Positions 61,948 through 64,000 of a stretch of DNA of 64,000 bases are shown piece by piece; position 1 is the stretch's first letter, and every line of letters starts with the position of its first letter. The notes under the pieces are model-generated. The model was not told where the DNA came from. It was given only the letters and a program-made list of their open reading frames with translations, and did no database searches. The DNA is taken from NCBI RefSeq assembly GCF_030285365.1, contig NZ_JASVDS010000001.1, positions 186,001 through 250,000 on the forward strand, given 5' to 3'. Source of the DNA: Roseateles subflavus. Its GTDB lineage: Bacteria > Pseudomonadota > Gammaproteobacteria > Burkholderiales > Burkholderiaceae_C. Made by a program: the position numbers and the translations under genes.

Positions 61948-62517
61948 TCAGGGCGACGGGATCGCCGCCGCCGCCAGCGCCTCGGCCGCGGGGCTGAGGC
62001 GCTCGTAGTGCAGCAGGTCCTGCCATTGGCCGTTCAGTTCCACGCTGAGCCGGCTGCGGCCCCAGGCGCGGAAGCCGTTCTTCTCCAGCACGCGGGCCGA
62101 CGCGGGATTGCCCGGCCGCACCACGGCCTCGAGCCGCCACAGCTGCAGCTCCCCGAAGGCGATGGGCAGCAGCAAGCCCACGGCGGCCGTCGCCCAGCCG
62201 CGCCCCTGGGCCTGCGCCGCGAGCCGATAGCCCAGCTCCGCGCGGCCATGGTGCTCGCGCTGCACGCGGTGCAGGTTGATCCGGCCGACCAGACGGCTGC
62301 CCGCGGGGCCGTGCGCGCGGATCAGGAAGGCATGGGCGCGGTCGGCAGCGGCGGCGTCGATCGCCTCGCTCAGGTGCGCCGCCACGCCCTCGCGGCTATA
62401 GAAGGCCGCCGGGCGGGGATGCACCCAGGTCTCGAAATGGGAGCGCTCGCGGCGCTCGAAGTCCAGCAGCTCGTCGAGATCCGAGGCTTGCGGGCGATGA
62501 AGTCGAAGCGTGTCCAT
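61948..62517 (-). CDS. GNAT family N-acetyltransferase (RimJ/RimL type)
   Basis: 189 residues. RLHRPQASDLDELLDFERRE at the start, acetyl-CoA loop QGRGWATAAV near 130, and PGNPASARVLEKNGFR, the standard RimJ/RimL end. Acetylates a protein N-terminus or small molecule. Directly before it lies a short direct repeat (GGGCGTTCA twice). Confidence 0.85.
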   Translation of the reverse strand: MDTLRLHRPQASDLDELLDFERRERSHFETWVHPRPAAFYSREGVAAHLSEAIDAAAADRAHAFLIRAHGPAGSRLVGRINLHRVQREHHGRAELGYRLAAQAQGRGWATAAVGLLLPIAFGELQLWRLEAVVRPGNPASARVLEKNGFRAWGRSRLSVELNGQWQDLLHYERLSPAAEALAAAAIPSP

Positions 62518-62624
62518 GGCGCCGGAGCCTAGCAGGACCGGACCGACGCACGGGGCGCCGGGGCGCCGCCGAGGGCTGGCAAGAGGCGCCAGTCGCCCGG
62601 ATGGCGTCGCGGCAGGCGGCGTCG

Positions 62625-63254
62625 TCAGCGCATGCTGTAGCCGCGCCCGTCCATGCAGGCCTCCACCGCCCGGTTGAAGACGCTGGCGTCATTCAGCGCG
62701 GCCGGCTGGCTGGCGGCCCAGCGGTTGCATTCCTGGCGGTCGGCCTCCGTCTGTTGCGCGCCCTGGCCGTTGCGGGGGTAGATGATCGGCTCCGGCCGCG
62801 AGGGCGGCGGCGGCGGCGCGGGCACGGCTTCCGGGGCCTCGGCGGGCGGGTTCACGACCACGTAGCCGCCCGGCGCGCTCTGGTAGTAGACGCCATTGGC
62901 ATAGAAGTACGGCGCGCCGCCGATGCGCAGCGTCACGTAGGCCGAGGGCAGCAGCGGCACGAGGATCCCGACGGGCGGCACCACCACGCGCAGGCGCGGG
63001 CCGTAGCCGTGGTACCAGACTCCGCCGTGGAAGTAGTAGGGATCCGCATGGTGGCGCACCACGACGGCCCCCGGCGGCGCATGCGCCACCACATAGCCCG
63101 GCGCGGGGTAGTAGTGGTCATGGTGGTAGCGGCTGTCGAAGCGCAGGCCGATGCCGACATCGACATGCGTGCCAGCCTCGGCCGGCGCCACCACCAGGCA
63201 GGCCGCGCCGACCAGGGCGGCGGCCAGCGGCAGGGCAAGAGAGGAACGGTTCAT
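62625..63254 (-). CDS. DUF6515 family secreted protein
   Basis: 209 residues. Signal peptide (cleavage after AEA), a His/Tyr-rich region (RYHHDHYYPAPGYVV), a repeated strand-turn pattern with YYFHGGVWYHGYG and PYFYANGVYYQ, and a Pro-rich stretch before a conserved-looking Cys pair near the C-terminus (QECNRW, EACMDGRGY). This is the DUF6515-type layout; function unknown. Start set by the ATG at 63254. Confidence 0.75.
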   Translation of the reverse strand: MNRSSLALPLAAALVGAACLVVAPAEAGTHVDVGIGLRFDSRYHHDHYYPAPGYVVAHAPPGAVVVRHHADPYYFHGGVWYHGYGPRLRVVVPPVGILVPLLPSAYVTLRIGGAPYFYANGVYYQSAPGGYVVVNPPAEAPEAVPAPPPPPSRPEPIIYPRNGQGAQQTEADRQECNRWAASQPAALNDASVFNRAVEACMDGRGYSMR

Positions 63255-63315
63255 GGGCGGCTCGCAAAGGCAGGATCGTGCAATGGGCACATCCTGCGGC
63301 CGCTGCCTGAAGGGC

Positions 63316-64000
63316 TTATTGCGCCGACGTAAAGCTGGATTGCGCCAGACGCAGACGGCTGGTGAGCCCGTCGTGGATGGCGTCCAGCAGCGCGGCGCGC
63401 TTGCGCGCCTCCGAGCGCTTCTTCGAGGGGATCTGCTCGTAGTCCAGCTGCTGCAGCGCCAGCGGGGCCAGCTCGAAGTAGCCGTCGGCGCCGCGCTGCG
63501 CGCCCAGCTCCTGCCAGCTCTGGTCGTAGTCCGCCCGGATGCGCCAGCGACGCCACAGATTGATGGCGATGCGCTCCTTGTTGCACACGAGCCGCACGGT
63601 GTCGCAGCCCAGGACCGCGGCCATCTGCCGGGCCGCCGTCACCAGCAGCGTGGCAGGGCGGCAGGCATGGAATTCCTTCGTGGCCAGCCGGACGTGCTCG
63701 CGCGCGGCCTCGCCGCATTCGCCCTGCAGACGCCCGACCAGCATCTGCATCGTCCCGCCCCGGCGCTGCAGGACGAAGTTCAGCCCGAACAGCGACACCC
63801 CGTCGAGCCGCAGCCGCAGGCACAGCTCGCCCTCGCGATGGCCGTCATGGACGGCATTGAGCTCCAGCGTGAAGGGCGTGCCGGACTTGCCTTCGCCCGT
63901 GTGCAGCGTCTGTGGCGCCTGGGCGGCCGCGGAGGCCAGGGGCAGCAGGCCGAGGGCGCCCAGTGTGTCGTAGTGGTTGATCAGGACCTCGACCCGGTCC
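63316..64000 (-). CDS. hypothetical secreted protein, 5' end off the window
   Basis: The frame stays open from the stop at 63316 to the right edge (228 codons). The residues nearest the edge (LGALGLLPLASAAAQA) look like the end of a signal peptide, so the start is probably just beyond the window. The GTG at 63798 is an internal codon, not the start. The body has LRLDGVSLFGLNFVLQRRGG and a C-terminal basic helix. Not recognised. Confidence 0.55.
   Translation of the reverse strand, partial: DRVEVLINHYDTLGALGLLPLASAAAQAPQTLHTGEGKSGTPFTLELNAVHDGHREGELCLRLRLDGVSLFGLNFVLQRRGGTMQMLVGRLQGECGEAAREHVRLATKEFHACRPATLLVTAARQMAAVLGCDTVRLVCNKERIAINLWRRWRIRADYDQSWQELGAQRGADGYFELAPLALQQLDYEQIPSKKRSEARKRAALLDAIHDGLTSRLRLAQSSFTSAQ

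Noticed and set aside
61917-61955. Short direct repeat GGGCGTTCA
   Set aside because: Two and a partial copies of 9 bases only; no spacer structure, not a CRISPR or an established element.

Overview
The window is uniformly GC-rich and gene-dense. Its family content points to a betaproteobacterium of the order Burkholderiales, probably the Rubrivivax/Leptothrix/Ideonella/Roseateles side. Indicators are DUF3567, DUF3108, a PhaM-type PHA granule protein, a second-type 86-residue IF-1, a DUF2339/DUF3999 pair, an AcoR-like regulator beside an aldehyde dehydrogenase, a PEP-CTERM protein and an HPr-rel-A cassette. I saw no rRNA, tRNA, CRISPR array, insertion sequence or prophage. It reads as ordinary chromosome with a few unusual islands.

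Layout. 1-6.5 kb: a divergent, probably metal-free FAH-like protein running off the left edge, DUF3108 and DUF3567 proteins, a tandem AAA+ ATPase, a small membrane gene broken by an amber codon, and small secreted or monooxygenase-like proteins. 6.5-17.7 kb: the overlapping DUF2339-DUF3999 membrane/periplasmic pair, infA with its bidirectional terminator, a retropepsin-TraB/GumN pair, phaM, a LysR regulator and several hypotheticals. 17.9-23.6 kb: a lactate/glycolate permease followed by glcDEF, a glycolate oxidation operon. 23.9-30.2 kb: a PEP-CTERM protein, a CPBP protease, hypotheticals and a PafA-like alkaline phosphatase with its full active-site set.

30.2-38.5 kb is aldehyde metabolism. 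fghA and frmA form the glutathione-dependent formaldehyde pathway. A sigma-54 activator faces an ExaC/AcoD-type aldehyde dehydrogenase plus DUF779 gene across an intergenic region holding a well-formed -24/-12 promoter and upstream dyads. 38.5-44.3 kb: two YdbS/YdbT-type PH-domain membrane proteins, a periplasmic FKBP isomerase, and a tightly overlapping four-gene cassette (Tat-signal protein, PqqD-like protein, HprK-related kinase A, nucleotidyltransferase). This cassette is the best candidate here for a poorly described protein- or peptide-modification system.

44.6-64 kb: pssA, an EamA transporter, divergent argO/argP with two palindromic T-N11-A boxes, divergent glpD/glpK, a perfect-period 177-bp tandem duplication of the glpK 3' end, a hybrid histidine kinase, a TMEM165/GDT1 manganese exporter behind a yybP-ykoY (Mn2+) riboswitch, a prolyl-4-hydroxylase-like oxygenase, a WYL regulator, an acyltransferase and small hypotheticals. 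A 14-base motif (GGGTCAGGTCTTGC) recurs exactly five times, mostly inside genes, far above chance. All function calls come from reading the sequence and recalled family knowledge; no searches were run.
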